Assembly: GCA_963708795.1 (NCBI GenBank)
Contig: CAVPUH010000003.1
Span: 217,858 to 281,857, forward strand
DNA from: DAIQRJ01 sp963708795
GTDB taxonomy: Bacteria > Actinomycetota > Actinomycetes > Propionibacteriales > DAIQRJ01
DNA length: 64,000 nucleotides
Direction of reading: 5' to 3'
The translations under genes were made by a program, and so were the position numbers. The notes under the pieces were generated by a model. The model was not told the origin of the DNA and did no database searches. It saw nothing but the letters and a program-made list of their open reading frames with translations. Below, piece by piece: positions 1 to 9,799 of this stretch; position 1 is the stretch's first letter; each line of letters opens with the position of its first letter.

Positions 1-3
1 GCC

Positions 4-1596
4 ATGAGCGATGCGCGGGCGTTGCCGCTCGAAGGTTCGGTGGCGGATCGCGCCGTGCGCCTGGCCAGGCGCCCAGAGCGGACACGGAACCTCGTGTCGC
101 TGACGTCGCCCGTTGAGCGACTGCCCGTGTCGAGCCCGGGTTCCGCCCTCGTCGACCTCCTCCCGATCGCCGTCATCTGTCTCGACGAGATGGCCGAGGC
201 CGTCTTCGTCAACGCCGCGTGGCTGACGTTGACCGGCCGTGGCGTCGATGCCGAACTCGGGTCCGGCTGGACCGAGTCGTTCCTCCCGGACGAGCGAGCC
301 ATCCGCACCGACTGGATCCGGCGAGGCGCACAGGAGCGTCGAGCGGTGGCCAAGGACATCTGGGTCAGCACCGTCATCGGGCAGCGTCTGCTCCGGATGG
401 CCGGTCAGCCACACCTCGACAGGGACGGCGCGCTCCGGTCCTACGTGGTGTGCGCGACCGACGTGACCGAGCAGGTCGCCCGGGAGGATCGACTGTCACA
501 TGCGGCCCGGCACGACGCGTTGACGGGTCTGGCGAACCGGGCCGGCTTCCTCGAAGCGGCGGCACGGGTGGCGTCGGAGGCCACCCGGAGCGGCTCCACG
601 GCGGCCCTGCTGTTCGTCGACCTCGACGACTTCAAGCTCGTGAACGACATCGGCGGCCACGCGGTCGGCGACGAGGTGCTCCGCATCGTCGCCAACCGTC
701 TGGAAGCCGCCATCCGACCAGCCGACGTGGTGGCGCGATTCGGCGGCGACGAGTTCGCTGTGATGCTCGTCGACGTCGACTCGGTGGATGACGCGCTCGC
801 CGTCGCGGAGCGGATGCTGCACGGGCTGACCGCGTCGATCGCGGTGCAGGGCCTCGACTGGCGACTCGGCGCGAGCATCGGGGTGGCGCTCACGATCGAC
901 GACAACGTGACCGACCTGCTCGAGCGCGCCGACGCGTCGCTCTACGCCGCCAAGTCGCGTGGCAAGAACGCCGTGATCGTCAGTGAGTCGGTCCCGACCG
1001 CGAGGGTGGAGTCGCCCGGCCACGCCGAAACCGACCCCGGGGTCGACTCGGCATCCTCGTCGGCCCTGGGCGCCGCGATGCGGCCCTTCCACGGCGTGCA
1101 CTTCTACACCGGCGACGACGACCTGATGCCGACGCTCTCCGGATACGTCGACGCCGGCTTGTTGCAGGACGCGGTGATCGTCGTGGCCACGCCCGAACAC
1201 CGGCTCGCGTTGCGGGGACGGATGGACGATCGACGCTTGGAGCAGGCCCGCGCCGAAGGGCGCTACATCGAACTGGACGCGGCCGAGACCCTACGTCGAT
1301 TCATGCGCAACGGCTCCCCGGACCCGGAGCTGTTCCGCATGGTCGTGGTCAACCCGCTCCTGCATGCCGCCGTGAAGCACGGTCGGCTCCACGTCTTCGG
1401 CGAGATGGTCGGACTGTTGTGGGCGGACGGGCGGACTGCGGCAGCCCTGCAACTCGAGCAACTCTGGAACGACCTGCAGGCGAACGTGTCTTTCGCTCTG
1501 CTGTGCGCCTACCCGCTCTCCGCCGTCGACATCGATGCGGGTGACGGTTTCCGCCAGATCTGTGCTCAGCACAGCGCGGTGCTCAGCGCGGGTTAG
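4..1596 (+). CDS. Diguanylate cyclase: PAS - GGDEF - MEDS domain protein
   Basis: Predicted to make cyclic di-GMP from two GTP. Residues about 45-160 form a PAS sensor ending in the usual PAS/PAC linker. Residues about 165-325 are the GGDEF domain with an intact GGDEF signature near residue 247. An RPAD sequence lies exactly five residues before it, matching the RxxD inhibitory (I) site, so product feedback inhibition is expected. The C-terminal part, about 355-520, begins HGVHFYTGDDDL and matches the MEDS (DcmR sensory) domain, a less usual partner placed after the cyclase. No EAL or HD-GYP domain and no membrane segment is visible, so it should be cytosolic. The ATG at 4 is the first in the window; the frame is open to base 1, so the true start could lie upstream. 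Confidence 0.9.
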   Translation: MSDARALPLEGSVADRAVRLARRPERTRNLVSLTSPVERLPVSSPGSALVDLLPIAVICLDEMAEAVFVNAAWLTLTGRGVDAELGSGWTESFLPDERAIRTDWIRRGAQERRAVAKDIWVSTVIGQRLLRMAGQPHLDRDGALRSYVVCATDVTEQVAREDRLSHAARHDALTGLANRAGFLEAAARVASEATRSGSTAALLFVDLDDFKLVNDIGGHAVGDEVLRIVANRLEAAIRPADVVARFGGDEFAVMLVDVDSVDDALAVAERMLHGLTASIAVQGLDWRLGASIGVALTIDDNVTDLLERADASLYAAKSRGKNAVIVSESVPTARVESPGHAETDPGVDSASSSALGAAMRPFHGVHFYTGDDDLMPTLSGYVDAGLLQDAVIVVATPEHRLALRGRMDDRRLEQARAEGRYIELDAAETLRRFMRNGSPDPELFRMVVVNPLLHAAVKHGRLHVFGEMVGLLWADGRTAAALQLEQLWNDLQANVSFALLCAYPLSAVDIDAGDGFRQICAQHSAVLSAG

Positions 1597-1653
1597 CCGA
1601 GCGGACGCCACGCAACGGCCCGGAACACTGCCCTGGCAACGGAGTCGACCAGG

Positions 1654-3646
1654 TCAGCTCTGCACGCGTCGGAGCACCCGCAACAGGTAGTCCTTGCGGT
1701 TCAGGGGATCGTGATCCGTGCGCGGTCGGTTGGGGACCAGGTCGCGCACCGGCTCGTACCGGTCGAACGCTCCTTCGAGAACGCCCTCACCGCGGGTGAT
1801 GCCGGGGAGTTGCTGATGCAGGCCATGCATCCTGGCCGCCGGCACGTCGCCTTCCAGTACGCAGGTCGCACGATCGATGGTCGAGGACTGCGGGACGGCG
1901 CGGTGATGAGCGAGAACCGGCAACACGGCCGCGAAGGTGTCGGCGGGGATCTCGAGTCGGAAGTGGTACAGCGGCTCGTGGACGACGGTGCCTGCGCGCT
2001 TCAGCGCCTCCATGAGCACGAGCGGCGTCAGGTTGCGGAAATCGCCTGCCGTGCTCGACATGCTGGCGTCGAACGTTCCGTGCGCATGACTCTGTCGTGC
2101 CCAGTAGCCCGAATGCGTCATCGTCACCGCGCAGTCGATCACCCGCCATCCGTACAGGCCTTCGGCGAGAGTCTCGAGCACCGTCTCCTCGACCGCTCGC
2201 ATGAACGAGCGCGGCATCGAACCCAGTTCGACGTCCAACCCGAACCGGACACCGCTGCCGACGGCACCGGGATCGACCCGGAGCCCGATAGTGGCGAGGA
2301 ACGGGTTCGGCTCGACGCCGATGAACTCGACGGCATCGCCGCTTCCGGCCGGTCGTTCCACGCAGATCGTCGTGGTCTCACGAAAGGTCACGTCCAGGTC
2401 GAACTCGTCCGCCAGCTCCGCTTGGATGACCTCCTTCTGCACCTCACCGTAGAGCGACACCGAGATCTCCTGGCGGACGTCGTCCTGGCGCACGTTGATC
2501 AGCGGGTCTTGTTCTGCGAGTTGGGCCAGGGCCGTTCGGATTCGTCCCCGTTCCACGTCGTGCACGGGCACCACGACGGTCTCGAGGGTCGGCGGCGCGA
2601 AGTAGTGCGCGCCGTTGTGATGGGTCGAGGCGCCGATCGAGTCACCGATCTGGATGTCGGACAGGCCCCAGAGCTTTCCGATCATGCCGGCGGAGACGAC
2701 GCCGCGTGCCACCGTGGCGCCTTGTTCGACGACCCCCACGCCGGTGACCTTGCCGTCGTGATCGTCACCGAACCGGACGCGGTCCCGGGTCCGGACGGCG
2801 CCCGCGAACATCCGGACGTACGCGATCTTCTCGCCGGCCGGGCCACGCTCGACCTTGAAGACGGATCCCGACGCCGGTGCTTCGACGTTGCCTTCGTCCG
2901 ACGGGAGGAGCTCGGCGATGGCGTGCATGAGCGTGTCGACACCGGCGCCGGTGATGGCGGACCCGAAGAAGATCGGGTTCACGAGTGCTCGTTGCGTCTG
3001 CTCCGCGAGCTCGGCTCGGAGTTCTCCGTACGGTCCTGGATCGGCATGATCCACATACGCGGCGAGGAACGCCGCATCCCGGTCGGCTCGGAGATCGACC
3101 ATGCGGGCCACGAAATCCGAGTCGGCCGGACCGTACGGGGTGAACGACGCCGAGCGGGTGCCGCGATCCGCCGTCGCCCCCATCGAGATCGCCGTCGCGC
3201 CGAGTCTCTCGCGCGATGCTCTGGATGAGCTCGTCGTGGCGGGCACCCTTGCGGTCGATCTTGTTCACGAAGATCAGCGTCGGGATGCGGAGCCTCTGGA
3301 GGGTGCGCATGAGCACCCGGGTCTGGGCCTGAACGCCCTCCACGGCCGAGATGACGAGCACGGCCCCGTCGAGCACGTTGAGCACCCGTTCGACCTCGGC
3401 GATGAAGTCCGGGTGGCCGGGAGTGTCGATGAGGTTGACGGTGACGTCGTCGATGGCGAACGAGACGACGGCGGACTTGATCGTGATACCCCGCTGGCGT
3501 TCGAGCGCGAGCGAATCGGTCTGGGTGCTGCCTGCGTCGACGCTGCCGATCTCGTCGATGACGCCGGCGGCGTAGAGCAGCCGCTCGGTCAGGCTGGTCT
3601 TACCGGCGTCGACGTGGGCCAGGATCCCCAGATTGAGCATTCTCAT
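1654..3646 (-). CDS. Tetracycline resistance ribosomal protection protein-like GTPase (OtrA/TetM family), one frameshift
   Basis: EF-G-like translational GTPase of the family that releases tetracyclines from the ribosome. The N-terminus carries the P-loop AHVDAGKTSLTERLL, the switch I region RGITIKSA, the DTPGHPDF G3 motif and NKID G4 motif. The rest shows the EF-G domain II-V layout. The reading frame breaks near 3203-3215; removing one base joins ...LIQS to RERLGATAISMG, and the full span is 3n+1 nt, giving about 663 residues, the size of OtrA. The start is taken at ATG 3646, with an ATG at 3640 as alternative. Such genes occur in actinomycetes both as producer self-resistance and as relatives of unknown drug range, so resistance itself is an inference. 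No tetracycline biosynthesis genes are in view. Confidence 0.82.
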
Positions 3647-3948
3647 CGTGAGCGATGTCCTCGAGATAGGTGGAAGTGACGGTCGGGGTGGACCGGTCAG
3701 TTCCTCGCATGACAAAGCTCCCAAGGTCGAGACGATGAGTGGCGAGTCCAACAGACGATCGGTGCGACGTCAACCAGATTGCGCGTGGAGGCGGTGGGCT
3801 CGGGACGTCGGGTGGAAGGTTCTTGCCGGGTCGAGAGCGGCACCGGTTGATCGAGCGCTCGTTGTCCACAGGCTCACGCTTTGCTGATTCCTGTTGCCCG
3901 CTTGGGGATAACTCCGGACTGTCGGTGATGCGGATTAGTATCGAACAC
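3647..3948. other. Divergent intergenic region between the ribosomal protection gene and the DUF222/HNH gene
   Basis: About 300 bases with no convincing gene. It must hold the promoter for the leftward ribosomal protection gene and holds a -10-like TAGTAT at 3936-3941 for the rightward DUF222 gene. I see no attenuator-type leader peptide or strong hairpin of the kind known upstream of some tet genes. Confidence 0.6.
3936..3941 (+). promoter_or_regulatory. -10 box TAGTAT for leaderless DUF222 transcript
   Basis: TAGTAT fits the actinobacterial TANNNT -10 element and ends 7 nt before the ATG at 3949, so transcription would begin at or next to the start codon. No Shine-Dalgarno sequence precedes this ATG. 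Confidence 0.55.
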
Positions 3949-5340
3949 ATGTTGGAGATGCCAGGAATCGGACCGAGTCGCGGGCAGCGCGCGTCGTCGG
4001 CTGACCTGATCGAGCTGCGATCGCGGTGGTCCGGTGCTGCCGACTGACGGGGAGCGGATCGATCGGATCGGGTTCCTGGAGCGGGCGAAGTGCAGCACTT
4101 GGCGGCGGTGCAGGTGCAGCTGATGGTCGACTTCGAGACCTCGCAGCTCGCGCTGCAGGAGTCGCAGGGCGTGCCGGTGCGGCGGCGCGGGCTGGGGATC
4201 GCGGATCAGATCGGCCTCGCGACCAAGTGTTCGCCGGCGTCGGCGTCGCGCCGGCTGGCCGACGCCCGGGCGTTGGTCGACCGAGATGCCCGCCACGCTG
4301 CGCGCTCTGGCGGCGGGGCGGGTGTCGGAGCGGGGTGTGCGGGCGGCGATCACGGAGACGCGGTGTCTGACCCGGGAGGACCGTGGCCGGGTCGATAGCC
4401 GAGCTCGGTCCGGTGGTGGAGTCGATGTCGGTGCCCGAGATCAGCCAGGCGGTGCGGCGGCGGGTGATCGAACTCGACCAGGACGCCGCCGTCCGCCGGG
4501 CCGCACGGGCCCGGGAGGACCGGTACGTGTCCATCCGACCCCTGCCGGACACCATGGCCACGATCACCGCGGTCCTGCCGGTGGAACAGGCCGTGGCGTG
4601 TTTCGCGTCGCTACGCGCCGCCGCGGAATCCGCCAAGGCGACCGGGGACGAACGGACCAAAGCCCAGATCAAGGCGGACACCCTCGTCGAACGGATCACC
4701 GGCCAGACCACCGCCACCGCTGATCCCGGTGGAGGTCCAGCTGGTGATGACCAGCGACGCCCTCCTGGGACGCACCGAGGAACCCGCCCAACTCCCCGGC
4801 CATGGACCACTGCCGGCGTTCCTGGCCCGACGGATCATCACCCGCGACCCCCAAGCCACCGCAGCCCGCGTGTGGGTACGGCGGTTGCTCACCGACCCGA
4901 TCGACGACACCGTCGCCACCATCGACACCAGACGACGCCGGTTCGACGGCGCCCTCGCCGTGTTGATCAACGCCCGCGACCAAGTCTGCCGCGACCCCTA
5001 CTGCTCAGCGCCCATCCGCGACCTCGACCACCTCCACGACCACGCCGACGGTGGGCCCACGTCAGCCGACAACGGCATCGGGCTCTGCCAACGCGGCAAC
5101 CTGGTCGACCAGATCCCCGGCTGGCACACCACCGGCACCGCCAAACACCGGGTCGTGATCACCCCCACCGGCCATCGTTACGACACCCGACCACCACCAG
5201 CCCTCGGACCCCGCCTACCCCGGACGGGACAGGCCAAACGGGCAACTCCCACGAGCCGCCTGACCTCCGTGCCAACCAAACCGGCCGGCCTTGACTCACG
5301 ACTCATGACCATTCACTCGACCCTCGAAGGATCTGGCTGA
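3949..5340 (+). pseudogene. DUF222 / HNH endonuclease-like gene, six frame breaks
   Basis: An actinobacterial DUF222 protein with a C-terminal HNH nuclease-like domain, broken in about six places. The pieces read in order: residues starting MLEMPGIGPSRG; a stop at 4045; then GERIDRIGFLERAK; two closely spaced breaks near 4091-4099 whose removal gives AKAALAAVQVQL; and further breaks near 4281, 4397 and 4722. Each step moves the frame by +1, and six such steps restore frame at 5340. The HNH part keeps CRDPYC and the DLDHLHDH stretch, but the usual second cysteine pair reads LCQRGN instead of LCxxCN. Function of DUF222/HNH proteins is poorly known; they are repeated in many actinobacterial genomes, and a second copy lies at 54082. 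Six breaks in one gene could mean real decay or a patch of poor sequence. Confidence 0.75.
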
Positions 5341-5933
5341 TGACGATCAAGGCAGTGGTGTTCGATGCAGGCGGCGTCCTCGAGATCGTCGACGACGCGA
5401 CCTGGCCGCGGCAGTGGCGCGAGCGTTGGATGGGCATCGGGCGTGACGTCGTGGAGCCGGGCGTTGGCACCTGGAGTCCGACGATGTCCGAGGCGGCCAC
5501 ACGGTCCTACTACGCCGCCCTGTTCGGGCTCGACTCGCGGCAGGCCGACGCGATGATGGCCGACCTCTGGGATTGCTACTGCGGCCGTCTCGACGTCGAG
5601 CTTCGCGACTACCTGGCTCGACGACGACCCACCCATCGGACGGCCATCCTGACCAACTCCGGAGCCGGCGCACGGGAGCAGGAGCAGCAGAGATTCGGGC
5701 TCGGCGACCTCGTCGACACGATCGTGTATTCGCACGAGGTCGGCGTGGCCAAACCAGACCGTCAGATCTTCGAGTTGACCGCTGAGCGCCTCGGCGTCGA
5801 CGCAGACGAGGTCGTGTTCCTGGACGACACGCAAGCGTGTGTCGACGGCGCCCGAGCAGCGGGCTGGCACGCCATCCGGCACGTCGACACACGCGCATCG
5901 ATCGACGCACTGAACGAACTGCTCGCCCGCTGA
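5340..5933 (+). CDS. HAD-superfamily hydrolase (subfamily IA)
   Basis: A 197-residue haloacid-dehalogenase-fold hydrolase. Motif I is VVFDAGGVLEIV at the N-terminus, where the nucleophile aspartate is present but the usual second aspartate (DxD) is replaced by glycine, as in HAD-IA members related to epoxide hydrolase N-domains. Motif II lies at LTNSGAGA, the motif III lysine in GVAKPDRQIFE, and motif IV is VFLDDTQACVDGA. Substrate cannot be told. The ATG at 5340 starts on the last base of the DUF222 stop codon (TGATG), so coupling with the upstream gene is possible. Confidence 0.85.
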   Translation: MTIKAVVFDAGGVLEIVDDATWPRQWRERWMGIGRDVVEPGVGTWSPTMSEAATRSYYAALFGLDSRQADAMMADLWDCYCGRLDVELRDYLARRRPTHRTAILTNSGAGAREQEQQRFGLGDLVDTIVYSHEVGVAKPDRQIFELTAERLGVDADEVVFLDDTQACVDGARAAGWHAIRHVDTRASIDALNELLAR

Positions 5934-5948
5934 CATGTCGTCGGTGCC

Positions 5949-6906
5949 ATGCTGGCCGCCGTGACCACCATCAAACTCGGCGTGCAGCTCTCCGCTCAAT
6001 GCGACGACTGGCAGACGCTGCTCCGGGCCGCGCAACTCGTCGACGACCTCGGGTACGACTACCTGCTGCTGCCCGACCACCTGACCCCGCTGTCCGGGTC
6101 TGAGGAATCCACGATGTTCGAGGGCATCGCCGGAACCACGGCGCTCGCGGCATCGACACGCAACGTCAAGGTCGGGCTGCTGGTCGGGTCCAACACGTTC
6201 CGCAACCCGACCATCCTGGCCAAGTCCGTCGCCACCATCGACCACATCAGCAACGGGCGAGCCATCCTCGGGCTGGGCGGCGGCTGGCACGCCCGCGAGC
6301 ACGAAGCCTGGGGCGTCGACTTCGGCGCCAGTCCCGGGCAGCGACTCGACCTGGCTGGACGAAGCCCTCTCGATCATCCGGCCGCTGCTCTCCGGCGAGA
6401 CCGTCACCCACACCGGTGACCGCTACCGCACCGACCGGCTCTTCCTCAGTCCCCGCCCGATCCAGACCCAACTGCCGATCATGGTCGGCGGGGTCGGCGA
6501 GCGGAAGACGCTGCGGACCGTGGCCCGCTTCGCCGACATCTGGAACGCCCAGGTCGACCTCGCCGGCGCCCAGCACAAGATCGACGTGCTTCGCCGGCAC
6601 TGTGACGACGCCGGCCGTGACGTCGGAGAGATCGAGTTCTCCATCGACTCCTCCGCGATGATCCGGGACACCGACGAGGAGGCGCGGGCCGCGCTGGTGG
6701 CGATCGCCGAGGCCAACGGGCGAACGCCGCCGGACCCGGACGGGAGCTTCCACTGGGTCGGGACCGTCGAGCGGCTCGCCGAGCGCATGCGGGCCTACGC
6801 GGACCTCGGCTTCACGACCGTCACCTGTTCCGCGTCGCCGCCCTACGACGAGGAGACGCTCACGCGGCTGATCCGCGAGGTCAAACCGCTCGCCGAGGAA
6901 GGCTGA
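5949..6906 (+). CDS. LLM-class (probably F420-dependent) oxidoreductase, one frameshift
   Basis: Luciferase-like TIM-barrel flavin/F420 oxidoreductase. The N-terminal half carries the family motifs KLGVQLSAQ, YLLLPDHLTPL and ILGLGGGWHAREHEAWG; the C-terminal half has PIMVGGVGERKTLR. The frame breaks near 6351; removal of one C gives QRLDWLDEALSIIRPLL, and the span is 3n+1 nt, about 319 residues, normal for the family. Cofactor F420 is inferred from similarity to mycobacterial LLM proteins; substrate unknown. Start at ATG 5949, or GTG 5961, which gives a more typical N-terminus. Confidence 0.8.
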
Positions 6907-6920
6907 CCTGCCGCCCACCT

Positions 6921-7333
6921 TCAGGCGGGGACGAACGAGAAACGGACCTCGCGCTCGGCGTTGTCCACGTTCAGGTCCACGAGGCAGACGCTCTGCCAGG
7001 TACCCAACGCGAGCCGGCCGTCGATCACCGGGAGAGTGGCGTACGGCGGGATGAACGCCGGCATGACGTGCGATCGGCCGTGGCCGAGGACTGCCGTGCT
7101 GGTGAATCCATCGCGAGTCAGCCGGGAGCAGATCCCGCAACGCCGCCAGGAGATCCGCGTCGCTGCCGGCGCCGGTCTCGAGGATCGCCAGGCCCGCGGT
7201 CGCATGCGGTACGAACAGATTCAGCAGCCCGTCCCGCTCCTCGGCCACGAAGGTCGCAGCAGTCGTCGGTCAGATCGAGCACGGCCTCGGACCGGCCGGT
7301 TCGGTAGCGGCGGACATCGGATCGCATGGACAC
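6921..7333 (-). CDS. YjbQ/UPF0047 family protein (secondary thiamine-phosphate synthase-like), two frameshifts
   Basis: Small conserved protein read in three frames. From the N-terminus: MRSDVRRYRTGRSEAVLDLTDDC; then FVAEERDGLLNLFVPHATAGLAI; then LGHGRSHVMPAFIPP followed by DGRLALGTWQSVCLVDLN. Removing one base near 7258 and one near 7089 restores the family pattern including HQHGS-LGHGRSH and LGTWQ. The span is 3n+2 nt, as expected from two +1 insertions, giving about 137 residues. The histidines and glutamate typical of the family are present. YjbQ can complement thiamine-phosphate synthase mutants in E. coli, but its natural role is unclear. Start at GTG 7333 or ATG 7327. Confidence 0.78.
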
Positions 7334-7348
7334 CAGGATGCCCGACGG

Positions 7349-9727
7349 TCAGAGCTGCCCGCTCCGCAGGAGCCAGCGCTGCGCGAAGTACCCCCACACC
7401 GGCGGTAGATAGAACGTGGACAACCGGTAGAGCAGCACCGTGGCGAACGCCGCATCCTCGGGCATTCCCATCCCCACCAGCCCCACCACCAGGCCTGTCT
7501 CCACGATCCCGATCCCGCCGGGAATGGGCACGATCGCCGCGATCAGGGACACGCTCACCAACAGCACGAGCAGCTCGGTGAAGCCGACGCCGTACCCCAT
7601 CGAGCGACCGAAGGCCTTGAGCGCCAGCACGAACAGCAGCTCCGTGGCGAGATTGCCGCCGACCAGCATGCCGAGACGTCGCGACGACCCCAGCCCGCGG
7701 ACGACGCTGAGCCCGTCACCGGCGAGGTCGTGCACCCGGGCGAGCACGGCACGTCGGAGTCGCGCCACGAACGTCAGCGCGAGCCCGGCGACGACCACGA
7801 CCGCCGCGATCACGATGGCGAGAATCTGCAGCCCCGCGACCACCGTGCTGCCCAGGTCCAGCTGGAGGGTCGTCGACGTGAGCAGCAGAACTCCGGCGAT
7901 CAAACCTGCCTGCACCATCCACTGGGTCAGTCCGTCGAGAGCGCCGACCGCCAGTGCCGAACCGGCCGTCAGGCCCCGCCGCTGGAAGAACCGGACGCTC
8001 ACCGCGATCCGACCAGCGCTCGACGGCACCGCCAGCGACAGATAGCTGCTCGCGAGTTGCAACGCGTACACCGGACCAGCCGGAACCGGGACGGGCGACG
8101 CCCCGAGGGTGGACACCGTCTGCGAGATCCGGGGCAGCTGGGCCAGGACGAACGCGGTTCCCACCAGCCATGGCGTCGCTTCGGCGAGCTGGTCCACCAA
8201 CGCCGGCAGGTCGAGACCGCCCAGGCCGGACCACAACGCGAGGAACGCGATGAGCAGCAGCCCGATCTCCGCCGCCGACCGCCAGGTGACGCGTCGCAAC
8301 CGGCGAAGCTGGGGAGCGTCCACCCCGACCCCGGCTGCGGCGCGATCCCGCAACACATCGAGGTCGATCGACCCCCGTCGGACGGCGCGACGTTGTGACG
8401 GGGTCAGAAGGGGCAGCTGCAGGTACGGGACCGACTCAGCGAGGCCGTCGGTGCCCAACGCCTCCTCGGCGATCGACACCGCCGCGCCGACTCCCAGCTC
8501 GAGCGCGGTGGTGACGAGGAGCTGCGCGCGATCGGTGAGCAACTGGTGCTCGCGCGGGTTGACGACGGCCGCGCGGAAGTCGACCAGGCCGACCCGGTCG
8601 CCGCCGATCGCGATGCGTTCACGATCGAGCTGACCGTGGGCGATCCGGTTCTTGTGCAGCAGTTCGAGCATCGTCCAGGCCCTGGCCGCCACCCGGTCGT
8701 CCCAGGAGTCGGACATCGTCGGGCCGTCGTCGCTCCGGAGGACCAGCACGACGTCGTCATGCCGCGTCGCGGTGACCACGACGACCTGCTGGGTCAGCAC
8801 CCCCGTCTGCGCGGCCAGGAGGGTGACGAACGCTTCGTGTTCGGCCTGCTGGCGGCGCCCGTGGAACGTCGGCGCATCCGTGTCCCGGTACCAGACCGTG
8901 CGCCACAGCGACGTGACGATCTGGGTGTCGTGGGCATCGCGTCCGTACACCTTCACGGTCAGCGCGGTGCCGTCCGTATCGGTCGCCTCGACGACGAAGA
9001 CTCCGGCCGGCTGACGCTCCGCAGCACCCACCGTCGCCGGTTCGATGCCGAGCCAGATCAGGACGTCGCGGATGTCGTCGACGCCGGGCCGGCCCATGCA
9101 GGAGCCGAGGGCGAGATGCACGATCGCCGCCGCGATCATGGCCCCCAGCACGGTCGAGACGACGACCGACGGACTGCCCGCGCCGAGCAGCACGGCGCCG
9201 AGCACGGCCAGCAGCTCACTCCACCGGCCGAGGGCACGGACCGGGCGGGTGACGTGTGGCGACGCGCCCACGATCACCGCCGCTCCGGCAGCCGTGAGCA
9301 ACAGCCCGGGCGATTCCGCCGTTCCCTGCAGCCACACCACGCCGAGGCACCCGCCGACCGACAGCAGCACGGTCAGCGTCAGGTCACGGACGAGGGCCAG
9401 CCGCATGCGGACGACCGCGGCCACGAGCAGGACGAGCGCCAGCACGACGAGCTGGAGGACGAGCAGCCACCACAACGCATCGAGCTGGTGCGGAAGGCGG
9501 TTCGACAACCATCCGTAGACCCGGGCGTCGAATCCGGTACGTCGTGCGATGAACGTCAGGGCTGCGATCGCGGCGACCGACGCGGCGAGCAGGAGCCCAT
9601 CGGTCGCCCGTCGTGACCGCGGCTCGTCGACGGTGCCGACGAACAACCTCAGCCCGCCCCAGGCCCACGATTGCCGCACCCCGGGCGCCGCCGGTACCGG
9701 CCGCACGGTGCCTCCCGGTCGCGCCAC
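7349..9727 (-). CDS. Membrane protein with kinase-like domain and C-terminal lysylphosphatidylglycerol-synthase/flippase-type TM domain
   Basis: A 792-residue protein in three parts. Residues about 45-220 hold several transmembrane helices. Residues about 225-450 are soluble and resemble a degraded aminoglycoside/RIO-type kinase domain: LLHKNRIAHGQLDRERIAIGG sits where a kinase catalytic loop would be, but the HxD aspartate is Q-L-D and the pattern is weak. Residues about 480-790 form the multi-helix TIGR00374 / MprF-flippase-like domain with VPSSAGRIA and IVPIPGGIGIVETGLV. Likely handles a lipid or lipid-linked substrate at the membrane. A GTG start at 9727 is supported by a TAGGGT box six nt upstream. 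Confidence 0.82.
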   Translation of the reverse strand: MARPGGTVRPVPAAPGVRQSWAWGGLRLFVGTVDEPRSRRATDGLLLAASVAAIAALTFIARRTGFDARVYGWLSNRLPHQLDALWWLLVLQLVVLALVLLVAAVVRMRLALVRDLTLTVLLSVGGCLGVVWLQGTAESPGLLLTAAGAAVIVGASPHVTRPVRALGRWSELLAVLGAVLLGAGSPSVVVSTVLGAMIAAAIVHLALGSCMGRPGVDDIRDVLIWLGIEPATVGAAERQPAGVFVVEATDTDGTALTVKVYGRDAHDTQIVTSLWRTVWYRDTDAPTFHGRRQQAEHEAFVTLLAAQTGVLTQQVVVVTATRHDDVVLVLRSDDGPTMSDSWDDRVAARAWTMLELLHKNRIAHGQLDRERIAIGGDRVGLVDFRAAVVNPREHQLLTDRAQLLVTTALELGVGAAVSIAEEALGTDGLAESVPYLQLPLLTPSQRRAVRRGSIDLDVLRDRAAAGVGVDAPQLRRLRRVTWRSAAEIGLLLIAFLALWSGLGGLDLPALVDQLAEATPWLVGTAFVLAQLPRISQTVSTLGASPVPVPAGPVYALQLASSYLSLAVPSSAGRIAVSVRFFQRRGLTAGSALAVGALDGLTQWMVQAGLIAGVLLLTSTTLQLDLGSTVVAGLQILAIVIAAVVVVAGLALTFVARLRRAVLARVHDLAGDGLSVVRGLGSSRRLGMLVGGNLATELLFVLALKAFGRSMGYGVGFTELLVLLVSVSLIAAIVPIPGGIGIVETGLVVGLVGMGMPEDAAFATVLLYRLSTFYLPPVWGYFAQRWLLRSGQL

Positions 9728-9733
9728 GACGCC

Positions 9734-9739
9734 ACCCTA
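9734..9739 (-). promoter_or_regulatory. -10 box TAGGGT for leaderless transcript of the kinase/flippase gene
   Basis: On the minus strand TAGGGT is followed by exactly six bases and then the GTG start at 9727, giving a leaderless arrangement. Confidence 0.6.
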
Positions 9740-9787
9740 GAGGTCCCGGCGGGCCGCGACTCCACGTGCGACAGGCAGTGCCGACCC

Positions 9788-9793
9788 TAGAAT
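9788..9793 (+). promoter_or_regulatory. -10 box TAGAAT for leaderless transcript of the Vps62-like gene
   Basis: TAGAAT followed by six bases and the GTG start at 9800. It lies back to back with the minus-strand box at 9734-9739, so the short gap holds two divergent leaderless promoters. Confidence 0.6.
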
Positions 9794-9799
9794 GCGGCG

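Noticed and set aside
1711..3228. Long + strand open frame opposite the ribosomal protection gene
   Set aside because: Antisense shadow in a high-G+C gene; its residues show no family character while the minus strand encodes a clear EF-G-like GTPase.
1654..3646. Acquired tetM-type resistance on a mobile element
   Set aside because: Base composition matches the host and no transposase or integrase is adjacent; it looks like a native OtrA-like gene.
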